A stretch of DNA of 64,000 nt from Apostichopus japonicus (Eukaryota > Echinodermata > Holothuroidea > Aspidochirotida > Stichopodidae): contig NC_092573.1 in NCBI RefSeq assembly GCF_037975245.1, forward strand, positions 16,916,265 to 16,980,264, in the 5' to 3' direction. The stretch's first letter is position 1, and the number at the start of each line of letters is the position of its first letter. The notes below the pieces were generated by a model. It did not search any database. It was not told where the DNA came from and saw nothing but the letters and a program-made list of their open reading frames with translations. Below, in pieces: positions 10,540 to 21,684 of this stretch. The position numbers and the translations under genes are program-made.

Positions 10540-12828
10540 TTTTAAAAGGGTAAGTGCAAGCCCAGGAATTATTCTTTTGACTATATGCAGGTTGTTCCAA
10601 CATTTTCTGTGCTCGTTCGAGCCTACTGTTAATTTTAGTGGAAACTGACAAATTTGTTGCTTCTGCCTAGTATATAAAGCTGCCACCTGCCACCTTGAGG
10701 GCTACTAATTGAGTATAGCCAAAAAGTACATGAAATTGGGGGTGGGGGGCACATGGGGGAACCAAATTTTCTGTGTTCAAGGGCATATCCTAAACCCCTG
10801 TTTAGGACTCCTAGTTGAGTAAAACTTAGCTCTTTTTTTTGGCAATTTGTTTGAAAAGGGTATATTCAACATGAAGTGCAAGACCAGGAATTATCCTTAA
10901 ATGATCTAAATAGGTCGGCAGGTTGGTCCCACATTTTCTGCGCTTATTAGATCGTACTGTAAATTTGTGTGGAAACTGACATTGTTGCTTCTGCCCAGTA
11001 TATAAAGCTGCCACCCTTTATAAGGTCTACCAATTGAGTAGCCAAAAAGTACATGAAAGCGAAGGGGGGGGGGGGGAAGGGGCACATGGGGGAACCAAAA
11101 TTTCTGTGTTCAAATCAAGGGCATATCCTAAACCCCTGTGGAGGGCGTTGTGGTCAAGTGCGCAGTGGATTACGTTCTAAGGATTACAGGTTCGAGCCCT
11201 GGCCAGATCATTACGTTGTGTCCTTGGGCAAGGCGCTTTATCTCCATTGCCTCTCTTCACACAGATGTATAAATGGGGACTTGCGAGGTAACTTGTAAAT
11301 ATAGTTGTTTGCGCCCGTTGTGGCTGCACCCTAAGGGAAGTCCTCCGGGGGACACATGGTTGTGGTGCACTGTGGTGCCCCAGGAGAGATAGATTGAATT
11401 GTACACACTTTGGTGTGTAGGTGTGACAAGTTACCAATGACCAGGGTTAAGTTGTAAAGTCGTGTGAGAAGGCCTTGGCCCTGAACAAGTCTGTAAACCT
11501 GAAAATTAAAATTAAAAACTTAGCTTTTTATTGGCAATTTGTTTTTAATGGGTATATTCAACATGAAGACAAGACCAGGAATTATCCTTAAATGAACTAA
11601 ATAGGTTGGCAGGTTGGTCCCACATTTTCTGCGCTTATTAGATCGTACTGTAATATGTGTGTGGAAACTGACATTGTTGCTTCTGCCGAGTATATAAAGC
11701 TGCCACCCATGAGAAGGACTACTAATTGAGTAGCCAAAAAGTGCATAAAAGTGAGGGGTGGAGGAGCACACAGTTGCTTCTGCCCAGTATGAAATACATG
11801 TAACAAGCTGTCATCCCTGTTGAGGACTACTAATAACAAGAAATTTAGCGTTATTTCTTAAACAATTCTGTCGGGATATTAAAGAGGAAGTGCTAGCCCA
11901 GGAATTATCTTTAACTATATATACAGCAGGTTATTTGACAAGTTGGTCCCACATTTTCTGTGCTCATAAGGATCTGCTGTAAATGTTAGTGGGAACAGAC
12001 ATAATAGTTGCTTTCTGCCCATTATGTAGGACATATCAAGCTGCCACTCCTGTTAAAGACTACTAACTGAGTAAAGCTAAGCTGCTTTTTGTAAAACAAT
12101 TTTGTGGGATTAATATAAAATATGAAAGGCCAGGAGTTATTCTTTGACCTTTACAGCAGGTTATTGGCAGGTTGGTCCCACATTCCCTGTGCTCATTAGG
12201 GCCTACTGTAAATGTTATTGGTTGCTTTCTGCCATTATGTAGTACATGTCAAGCTGCAACTCCTGTTAAAGACTACTAATTGAGTAAAGCTAAGCTGCTT
12301 TTTGTAAAACAATTTTGTGGGATTAATATAAAATATGAAAGGCCAGGAGTTATTCTTTGACCTTTACAGCTGGTTATTGGCAGGTTGGTCCCACATTTCC
12401 TGTGCTCATTTGGGCTTACTGTAAATGTTATTGGGAACAGACATAATAGTTGCTTTCTGCCCATTGTGTAGTACATATCAAGCTGCAACTCCTGTTAAGG
12501 ACTACTTATTGAGTAAAGCTTAGCTGCTTTTTGTAAAACAATTTTGTGGGAGTAATATAAGGCCAGGAGATATTCTTTGACCTTTACAGCAGGTTATTGC
12601 CAGGTTGGTCCCACATTTTCTGTGCTCATTGAAGCCTATACTGTAAATGGAAAGGGGTAACAGACAACACAGTTGCTTCTGCCCAGTATGAAATATATAA
12701 ATACTGTCATCCTTATTGAGGACTAGCTACTAATCGAAAAAAAAAACTTAGTATTTCTTAAACAATTCTGTGGGGCTATAAAACAGGATATGCTAGGCAA
12801 GGAATATCTTTAACTATATATATAACTT

Positions 12829-12832
<4 letters not shown>
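10540..12832 (+). repeat. Degenerate tandem repeat, units of about 210-330 bp
   Basis: A landmark CAGGTTGGTCCCACATTTTC (or a close variant) recurs at 10588, 10919, 11610, 11940, 12168, 12381 and 12601. Each copy is followed by CTGTGCTCATTAG-like sequence and CTACTGTAAAT, and later by TTGCTTCTGCCCAGTAT and AAGCTGCCACTCCTGTT. The early units are about 330 bp and the late units about 213-228 bp. The 691-bp step between the second and third copies is explained by the SINE at 11139-11518. Units carry G-rich runs (GGGGTGGGGGGC) in the early copies. No coding function is apparent. Confidence 0.85.
11139..11518 (+). mobile_element. tRNA-derived SINE
   Basis: A short interspersed element with an internal RNA polymerase III promoter. 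It has an A-box-like TGGTCAAGTGCG at 11151 and a perfect B box GGTTCGAGCCC at 11189-11199. A conserved central part follows (CTTGGGCAAGGCGCTTTATC, then GTATAAATGGGGACTTGCGA), found in SINE families of many marine invertebrates. The 3' end is AAAATTAAAATTAAAA. It interrupts a unit of the surrounding tandem repeat: host sequence reading CCTAAACCCCTGT resumes at ACTTAGCT, with about 22 bases of the unit missing at the junction. No clear target-site duplication was seen. It would need a LINE partner for mobility. Confidence 0.85.

Positions 12833-12868
<36 letters not shown>
12833..12868. repeat. (TA)n microsatellite
   Basis: An alternating TA tract at the right edge of the degenerate tandem repeat. 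Confidence 0.95.
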
Positions 12869-12872
<4 letters not shown>

Positions 12873-12929
12873 TAATTGCGGAATAAGGAGAAATATTTGG
12901 CAAAAAAATGTACGGTAGGGAGAAAGTGC

Positions 12930-12961
12930 CGTTAAGGGGAAAAAAACATTTCCCCCTAACG
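12930..12961. repeat. Inverted repeat CGTTAAGGGGAAA / TTTCCCCCTAACG
   Basis: Two 13-base arms (12930-12942 and 12949-12961) pair at 12 of 13 positions around a 6-base loop. Part of the theme (ACGGTAGGGGGAAA) recurs at 13139, so this may be a remnant of a small repeat family. Confidence 0.6.
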
Positions 12962-13338
12962 TTTTGAACGTCAGTTTTACCAATATAACGTGATCCGACA
13001 CTCAAAAAAAGTATCAGGTTGTGAAGAGGAGTCGATGTACTGCATATTCATGAAATTTGAAAGATTTTCAAAGTCCCTAACAGGTACTTTTTTGCTTTGT
13101 TATAAAACAAGAAAAATATCAGCTATGAAAAAAAATGAACGGTAGGGGGAAACGCGGTTTTTTGGTGATATTTCTTGATTTTTATATATATATTTTCATT
13201 ATCTCTTGACATGCAGTACATAATAACATGCTAAACATCTCCAATAGTCGGATCGATTGATTTTACCTGCCCTGAAACAGAAAACCCCCATATACCATTT
13301 TCGGCTGACCTATTTTCAACAGTCAAAACATGTATCTT

Positions 13339-13392
13339 GTGCACATGCGCAGTATGCACTTGAATCTTTGTGCACATGCGCAGTATGCACTT
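13339..13392. promoter_or_regulatory. Doubled NRF-1-like motif
   Basis: ACATGCGCAGTATGCACTT occurs twice with a 31-bp period (23-base copies at 13339-13361 and 13370-13392, both preceded by GTGC). The core CATGCGCA resembles half of the NRF-1 palindrome (GCGCATGCGC). I see no gene start beside it, so a regulatory role is only a suggestion. Confidence 0.35.
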
Positions 13393-16190
13393 TTACTTTT
13401 CGTGTACAGGATTGGAGGAAAGGTACCGTACATCATACATTATTTATATCATACAGCTGTATACGACAACTCTGGTCTTAGTGTTGTAGCGACGACGAAA
13501 TGTTCGTTGTTGTTGGATCGCTGGTAATTGAATTTGGCGATAGTGACAATGGGCCCGTAAGTTTAAATTTAAACGATTACTCGAAGATTATTTACTAAAA
13601 CAAACTAAAAATCAAAACCACAGATGTTACGTTTGATTTCTTTAATCGCTCTGTGACACAATCGCCGATGTTCTCAGTTCTTACTGGATATTGGTCAGAC
13701 AAACCATGTGGACTTAATGTGACTTCTGTAATGCATTTGTCGATCGAATGATTTTCCCCTGAACTCAGGACAAAGTTTTCATATGCCATCGGTCTTTGGA
13801 AATAAAAATGTCAGACATCAGTGTGACCGTGGGGTGAGCCATTTTAACAGGAATGAGTCAATGTACGTGTGGGTCATGTTTATATTATGTTGCACGCGCA
13901 AAAAAATAATGACAAAAAGGATGTTGTATCATATTAGCAACAATAGTCTCTTAGTGCATATTTTTTTCGCAGAACCAGCTGGGTCTAACGTTATCTAATA
14001 GGTATAGGCCCAGTGTGTTGTGATCGCCCATTTCTTGAGCATAGGGTTAGGGATAGGATTACGTTCGAAGGATATGGTTTCTCTTTTGATCTGTTGTGTG
14101 ACAATGTAGCGTGCTGGTTCCGTGGGTCAATCACCTAATTAGAATCATTTTCAGTGAAAAGTGCGGGATAAATCAAGAAAGGTTGACCTTGCTGAATATT
14201 CATCAAACTTTTGCAAATCCGAATTCTGCCAAAAAAGTGTGAAATAGGCCAGCATTATTGGAACTGTATTACCATATATGACAAACACATTGCAATGAAC
14301 AGATGTGTTGATTCAATCACATACCTTTACTTGAATAGCGCATGGTACAGTGCAATAATTGCATAATTGAAAGGGTAATGTTTTCTTTGGTTGTCTTCAT
14401 CAAATAATGAATTACTTCCATGTTTTGATGCATCTTTACATTTCTTGAGGGATGCAAAATTAGATATATGAAGGGATTTTGAAAAGATATATATTTGTCT
14501 ACGTTCGAACCATTTGTCTCCTATGTGCTCTACTATCATTTTGTACGCGCTAATTTACTCAAGGTACTGATAAACTCAAATTTTCCCATACTATGCCAAG
14601 AATTCTGAATTGATTTAGTGACTATGTAAGGCTTATTGTAGGTAGTTCGGGAACGGAAAGCCGGGCCTTAGCTTTCACTGATAACATCTAATTTACTCAA
14701 AGTACTGATCAACTCAAAATGTACAGAACATACACTTCTAATAGCGAGTGATTTTAATCCCGCCGCACCACAGCGCAATCCAACAATGCGCGAGCCATGG
14801 GTGATATCATAATAACAATAACAAACTAGAATATGCTTCACAGCTATATAAGCAGAACAAACAATTAATTACAGACGGGTGTACGTTTCATTTGCCTGTA
14901 GGCCCAAGTTATGCACCTATCAATGGAATGATTGTACCCTAAACATGGAGAGTTAAATGTGGATCATTTGAATCCCATATGCCTCACTTTACCCATGGAG
15001 CTTTATAGCTCCATGCTTTACCTAAGATGTCAGTTATCAGCGTGACTGTGTTGTGAATCCCTGGATCAGGGGTGAGTCAGAGGGTCATGATTATATCAGT
15101 GTTGCATTTATAAGCAAGACTGATTGCAGTAGGAAGTGTAGTGTATTTGTGTTGAACTTTAGACCCCCATATATATGCAAATTAGAACTGATGTCACATC
15201 AAGCTTCCACTTTCAATTGTTGTCATCTAACTGACATGCACCCAGTAGCATATATGCTTGTTGGAGGCAGCTCAGTTCCACTACTTCAAGCAGCAGGAAC
15301 AGCCGTTTAATATCTAACCATCCTGGACTTTGCCGTGCATCAAGTTATTTGTTAATTCCTATGTAACTTTACCTGGTGTAGTTTGAAGATATGATACAGT
15401 ATCCAACACAAATACCACCAAATTACCAGCAGTTTTAAAACATTGCCATAATCGCGGAATGCAGTTACTCCGACATCCCGCAATAGGGGTTGTTGTCATA
15501 CCGTAGAACCTGTGTACACAGTCTCATAGGCAATGGCTACACTTGTGTCAACGTTCGCCACAGCCATAAAGCAGGAGGTATATTGCTTATACTGCAGTAC
15601 GTACAGGGCTTAGCCATCGTTTAATTGAGGGTAGTGCAAGGCCCGATGAGGAGTACAGTCGAGGAATGAAGAATTATGAAAGGTGAGTTTGTATCAATTC
15701 AATATCCCTTCATATAAATGGCAAAATTTATGTGTGATTTGGAAAATAACTAATGGGAATGGGTTCATGGGTTCGCGTCATTAAAGATGCCAAAACAGCA
15801 TGAATTGTCAAATTGATTTCGTTTTGGGCCACATTTTCCATAGTTATGTAACAGTCAGCCATGTTTATTGGTAGTGAGTAGTCTGTATTTTAAGCAAATT
15901 GTTAAAAGGATAGATTAAAGTAGCCCTGGGATAATCTGCAGTTAGTAAATTTATGTTTGATGTGTGTGTACATGTGTAGTGCAGTGCAGTGATTATTCTT
16001 GTTGTTTTCAGTTAATTGGGAGACTGAATCGTGTTGCACAGGTATTACATGTAAGACTGTGAGTACATTGTAGTTTGTTCACAATTTGGAAGTTTAGTCA
16101 TATCACTTGTATTATTTAATAGTTGTAACTAAATTGTTTTGAAGTTAGTTTTCAAAGATATATCATGTTTGATGGTCTCTTTTATTTTAC
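13393..16190. other. Unassigned stretch with a weak dispersed-repeat pair
   Basis: No gene recognised. Segments 13808-13905 and 15028-15115 resemble each other (CAGTGTGACCGTG / CAGCGTGACTGTG, GGGTGAG, GGGTCATG, then TTATAT and GTTGCA). They are probably copies of one old element. A smaller pair sharing TAATTTACTCAA and TACTGAT lies at 14557 and 14687. Confidence 0.4.
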
Positions 16191-16194
16191 ATCA

Positions 16195-16450
16195 AGGTCA
16201 AAGTTAAATTGGGTCAACTTAGGTCAAAGTCTGTAAACATGACATTCCATGAGTGAAAAGTTAGCTTCAAACTGTTTGGTAGCAATTAGTAAGAAGATAA
16301 TCGCAGTCGTGTTTAATGCTAGTCATGATGTCAGTTTAGGTCAACAGATCATGGTTGGAAAACCTCTATAGTACAATACTTGAAGGTATGAATGTAACTT
16401 AGGGGAACCTATAGTATGCTGAATAGATGATCCCATTGTTTTCCATAGAG
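16195..16450 (+). promoter_or_regulatory. Cluster of AGGTCA half-sites including a DR4
   Basis: AGGTCA or GGGTCA occurs at 16195, 16211, 16221, 16337 and 16453. The copies at 16211 and 16221 form a direct repeat with a 4-base spacer (GGGTCAACTTAGGTCA), the DR4 layout bound by several nuclear receptors. AGGTCA-rich DNA also occurs in dispersed repeats, so function is uncertain. Confidence 0.3.
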
Positions 16451-16744
16451 TCAAGGGTCACTTGAAGTCAATTAGAGGTTAGTTATAGGTGAGAACCTTT
16501 ATAAGTCTCACTCTCATGACTGAAGAAGTGGGAATTTGTTTGAACTCCAGCTTTCTTTGTATTTGAATGTACATCAATCATTGCTGCAAGCCCATTATAC
16601 TAAATTACACATTCTGATCAGCAATACTAAATGTATATGAATATAGTATCCACAGTTGCTTATCATATTGGCAAGAAATCACCAAATCAATTGACTTTCT
16701 GGCTTTGCAAATCTTTTCTTAATAGCATGGATGCAACTGAATAG

Positions 16745-17196
16745 TCAAGTGGTGGGCCATCTTTGGAACTGTTGGTGAACCATGGAAGTGGAAAATGCCA
16801 AAATTGTCAAAAGACCAAGATGAAAGTTATCATAGCAAAGGAGAAGCAAAGCTATGTAGACCTGTTTGCATTGATAATCAATTGGAAGAAAGGAGGAGCC
16901 CTGTATGACTATGGGATCAAGCAATTACAATGGACACTACCAAACCAAGTAAGTACTGTAAAAAGCCCATCCCATCCACTAATCTATCAGATTTTATTAA
17001 AATATTAGAAACTAGGTCAAAGTCATCCAAGGTCATCAGAGCCGCAATGAAGGTATGTTTCCTGGAAGTGTTGAAACCTGGAGTTCTAGCTGTAAAAGTT
17101 GAGTGCAAGCTTAGTATCCCAAGAGAGGATGAGATAAATCCATATATGGTCCAGATTGAGAGAAATGTAATAACCAGCAAATATGGGCAATTTTAG
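16745..17196 (+). other. Two overlapping unrecognised ORFs with splice-like donors
   Basis: The first open frame (16745-17008) encodes 'GKCQNCQKTKMKV' and 'KKGGALYDYGIKQLQWTLPN'. It meets a strong donor (GTAAGTAC) at 16949. The second (16930-17196) encodes about 88 residues including 'LSDFIKILETRSKSSKVIR' and 'INPYMVQIERN'. It also contains a donor-like GTATGT at 17053. I do not recognise either product. The end of the second has a vague helical pattern like some DNA-binding domains, too weak to name. They may be pieces of a decayed gene or transposon. Confidence 0.2.
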
Positions 17197-17684
17197 CTGG
17201 CAATTACACTAAAGGATGGTAAGATTAGGAGAAGATAAAGCATAAGTACTAAAAATCAAACAATAGAATATGTTTGATCTCAAAAGTAAACCAGCAAAAG
17301 AAGTTGACCATATAGCAGATTACAAATGAACAAGAGAACCAATACTCCTGAATGTAACTGAGCTATTAAAATGTGTGTGTGAAAAAAGGTACGTTGTATG
17401 AAGTTTTAATTGCATACTTCCACTATTGCAATAACTTGCTCAGAGAGATGACTGTGTACAAGGGGTGATCTTCATTTAAGCCAATGAAGTTTGAGTTGGA
17501 GACACAGTATAAAACACTTAGTAAAATTCAGCCTGAACAGCTGGTGAATCCTTATCACAATTTATACACCTTTTTAAACATTTCAAGAAGTATATTCGCA
17601 CAGCTGCCACCCTAACACACAACACAGTAAGTCAAAATACTAATAACTTGAAAAAATAGTGGGTAGAGAGTACATTTCTCAGGA
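17197..17684. other. Unassigned non-coding stretch
   Basis: Nothing recognisable. Confidence 0.4.
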
Positions 17685-17885
17685 CTTCATTTTTCTAAAC
17701 TAGGTCAAATCTCCTTCAATCGTCCTGATTTTCATATCATCTGTACTTTAACTTGTAAGTACTCATAAACATCCTAACTTACAAAATCAAAAATGATAGC
17801 TGGAAATTAGCCAAACACAACAAGTTCGGTGGCTCATTTTAGGCACTTTTTTGGCGGATGTACATTACCTAATTGTAGTATGCTA
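17685..17885 (+). repeat. Dispersed repeat, copy 1
   Basis: Begins CTTCATTTTTCTAA and includes AGGTCAAATCTCCTTCAAT and TATCATCTGTACTTTAACTT. It matches 19833-20012 closely over its first 75 bases and more loosely after that. Confidence 0.75.
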
Positions 17886-19832
17886 CCTTAAGCCTCGTGA
17901 AATTTTTCTTCTTCTCCTGAGGTAATCTGAACTACAAAGCATTAAAGTCTCTGTAATTATTTTTCTGTTTGATCCCCAATATTAACTTTTTAAGAGCTCA
18001 GTTGGGTCAAATTTGAGCTTGAAATGGATTTCTGCTCTAGCCGCGTTGCTGTGCTTTCAATCCATCTGTTTCTTACATTCTCTGGAAAAATTCCTTCTGT
18101 TGATTATTGTGTACTTCAAAAGTCCTTTATTATGCACAAACCTGTCTCCAGGTTCTGCGAGTCCTTTCTAAGGAGATGATAATCGGGCTGGGAGAGGGGG
18201 GTCCCAGACCTGGCATAGAGCAAAAGAAACACTAAATATAAATTTGATCTTATTTGGGATTTAAAGAGTATAAATTCTTCAAGGGGATAACTGAACTGCA
18301 GGATAAAAGTTAACAACTGGCAGAAAGCAATTGAGATTGTAAAGTAGGTGTTTTTAGGTGTTTATTTATTGAGATTTCATTATAGAGGGCGCCCTCTAAA
18401 CACTGCCTTGTGTTAAATAAGGTTAAAACTAGCCTCACAAGTTACTAGTCAAGGACTGCTATACCACATTTTCCTGTTACAGTTACATTTAATGCATATT
18501 TGTTCAATTCTACACCTTTCTCATGGTCTGCAAATAAGTAAAAGGGGGTTGGTGTTTACCGAGAAGAAGCAAAGTACATCACCAACTAACACTAACAGCT
18601 GGATTAAGCCAGGCCATGCCCATGTCAGGGCACATTTTGGGAGAAGCCAGTATATATTATATTTATGCATCTGAACCATGCAAATTGAGGTGTTTAGTTG
18701 TACTGTACCTTGCAGATTTTTTACTTGTGTCTCAATTAAGGACTCACAAGTCAGAATTTGTTCTATGAATACTGTAAACCAGCCAATTATATAGACCTAT
18801 ATTGATGATTCTGCCATACATTTTTGACAACTACTGTAAGTTACACATAAGTATAGCCCAACACAATGTATTTTAATACAGAGAAGTCAAAATGATACCC
18901 AGACTGACAATGACACATGGTAGGAGCACTATGCTGGCTATACCTGGGACTATAGCATCCCAATTGCTAGTAAACAGCAGAGATCTGTGTTATCCCGGGC
19001 TTACTTTAGTTCTAGTTCATTGTTTTAACATTACTTACCTTCAGGTGTAAATTATGGCAGAAATCATGCTCTTCAACAACAACACTGACACGGCAGGGCT
19101 GAATCTGAACTGTATCAACTCTGGAACAATGAAATTCCAAGTATAATTTGCTAATTTGTACTGCCCAAACATCATCTATAAGTGTTCAACTGTGTTACTT
19201 TTGATTACCGTTGCTAAGTAAATTTCATGAAACTTCCTTTCCATAGTCCTTCAACTATGGTAATGCAATCTTGAATTTAAGCCTACTGAAATATGTTGGA
19301 GACTTGGAGTAGCAACATCTTCACCATTCTTTAAGATAATGTCAAACATTACAAAATGCAAGTTGCTATGTGAGACAAAAGCTCAGCCAAAAGTGAGTTA
19401 TATGATCTCAACCCTGAAAATCCATTTTTTTAGCTAAATAAGAATTTTCCCCTTCAAAATCACTCAAGCATGAAATCATGAAACATTTCACCTGAAATAT
19501 CAACGGCTACAGTAGCCTGACCATTTTAGCCTATAATTTGCTTTTTTGGGGCTAAACTGAGAGAAATCACATTTCTTATAAGCGTACCACAATTATTCTT
19601 CTCCATTGACTAACACACTAAACTTGTCTTCCTTAGAGGGCCCCTAGAGCATAGAAGATATGCCCTTTATGGCATTCCTACCCATTTCCTCATAGCTGAT
19701 GACTTGGCCTATCATGGCACTTGTTAATCCCATACCTTTAACGTCAAGATTTTGGGCTGCAAGGGGTGAAAGTTTAGAGCTGTGGTCCCGCTCCTTTGAA
19801 ATGGCTATCCGGGCAAAATCTCACCATTTCTA
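17886..19832. other. Unassigned non-coding stretch between two repeat copies
   Basis: Short open frames only. No domain, RNA or transposon end recognised. Confidence 0.45.
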
Positions 19833-20012
19833 CTTCATTTTTCTAAGATAGGTCAAATCTCCTTCAATTGTCCTGATTTTCATATCATCTGTACTTTAAC
19901 TTGTAATCTTAAAACTGTCCTAGTAATAAAAGCAGTGATGATACCTGGAAATAAGCCCAAAAATAATTTTCCTGAGTGTGGCCGATATACATTGCCATAT
20001 TGTGGTACACTG
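19833..20012 (+). repeat. Dispersed repeat, copy 2
   Basis: Same orientation as the copy at 17685, about 2.15 kb away. The shared part runs through ATACCTGGAAATAAGCC / ATAGCTGGAAATTAGCC and CGATATACATTGCC / CGGATGTACATTACC. Confidence 0.75.
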
Positions 20013-20335
20013 TCAAAGTGGTCAGTCTGATCATTTCATGCAATGTCATTATTGAACAACTTTGCAACTGAACACAAATAAGTTCCAGACCTATAGTTGA
20101 AGTGAATATACTGCAAACAGTAATCTTGGCGCTTATACCCAATTAGGCAGTAACTTTGCTGATGTTCCAGTTATAATATACAGCACCTATACTGTACCTG
20201 AGAGTGACAGAGTGACAATGGTTTATTCCCATCGTCCCCTCATCCCCATTTTACACTGCACATAACCAGTAAACAGTTTCCTACAGGAAATTTTACCACA
20301 CTGTATTTCTCCTCAAGGGGTATTTGCATTTCCCC

Positions 20336-20957
20336 TTAAAGCAGCATTTTGCGTTGGGTCGCTTTTTTCCACCTTTTTAACATGTGCATCGATTTGTTTA
20401 CATGTATCAATCATAAAACAGCTATCTACTGTAAGATACCATCCAAGTTTCACCTTGCCAAGAGCATTAATTAGCGAGTAATTAACGATTTATGTCGATA
20501 ACAAGTAAGAGTGTCCTCGACAAAGTTTTCAATCTCCATATCCACTACTTTGAATTCCACCAATCAGTGAATAGTATGTTTATTCATGATCATTTTGCGT
20601 TTGGTCGCCGTTTTCTACTCTTTTGACATGTCCATCAAGTTTTTACATACATGAAATCACAAAACAGCAAACTAAGATATTAGCCAAGTTTTTCCCTGCC
20701 AACAACGTTAGTTGGCGAGCATTCCACATACAAAATTAATCGCATTCAGTTCCCCAAACCCACTAGTTTGAATTCAACCAATCAGAGATGCAGGTTTAGT
20801 TATGAGCCGTAGCCAAATTGTTGCAAATTTTTCGACTTTTATGCCACCATTTGAAGTAAGATTTAAGTAGATAAGCTAATTATGTATGTCGTTATGGCAT
20901 AGTGGAGTCAGTGAGGTTGAAAAAAATCATAGAAAAGGACGCAAAATGCTGCTTTAA
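20336..20957. mobile_element. MITE with TTAA target-site duplication (piggyBac-like)
   Basis: A 614-bp non-coding element (20340-20953) has perfect 14-bp terminal inverted repeats (AGCAGCATTTTGCG / CGCAAAATGCTGCT). It is flanked on both sides by TTAA (20336-20339 and 20954-20957), the duplication made by piggyBac-type transposases. Inside, two related halves of about 230 bp each begin CATTTTGCGTT-GGTCGC (20345 and 20592) and share CATG-CATC, CAAAACAGC / TAAAACAGC and TTGAATTC-ACCAATCAG. The element therefore contains an internal tandem duplication that includes the terminal motif. There is no transposase ORF; it would move only with an enzyme supplied elsewhere. Confidence 0.75.
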
Positions 20958-21684
20958 AGTCATATGTCGTAGCGTCTACCTACTGACAAGTGATGTACTT
21001 TAAAATCCTAGGCTGCGTCTAGAGGTAATCTTTTCTCATGAGCTTTCCTATTTATTCAATACCGCTGTGTACTGTAGAAAGTAAAATGCAAAGTAACAAA
21101 GTACAGTTTACTGTATAGAGTAAATGTAAGTTTATCACGTAGAGGAAGCTGGAAAAACTCTGTTGCGATGCATGGTCAGAAAGTTCCTGTTCGAGCTGGC
21201 TCTTGCAAGTTAATAAGAAATTTTTGGTAGAACAGACAATAGCAGTTTGGTGTGAAGAGGAAGTGTCTTCGATATTTCTCCAAAGATGGGCGTGAACTTA
21301 TGCAAACCTCAAATATCACATTTTACCAATATTTTGGGTATTCAAGGTCAAATTCGGTCACAATTAAAAGGTTTATGTTTGGTTTTTAATACAAAACTAG
21401 TAAGATATGTATAGTTATGATGCAAAGAATGAGCTAAAACATATTTTATATTAGTTATTAATGTTCTGATGAGCAGCTTAAAGTGGCGTATATGAGAGTA
21501 ACATCAGCCCTACAGAAACATGCATACAAGGGGAAATAGCACTGGTAACATTGTATCTTCATTCAAGGAGACCATGTTAAACATCATTAGAATCTATTGA
21601 AATGTATTTATTAAAAGTGTTCTGTCTTTGACTCCCTCCCCCCTACACCCCCCCAAACATCCTCCCCTAGTGCACTATGCAGAT
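20958..21684. other. Unassigned non-coding stretch
   Basis: No feature recognised apart from a C-rich run near 21633-21667. Confidence 0.4.
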
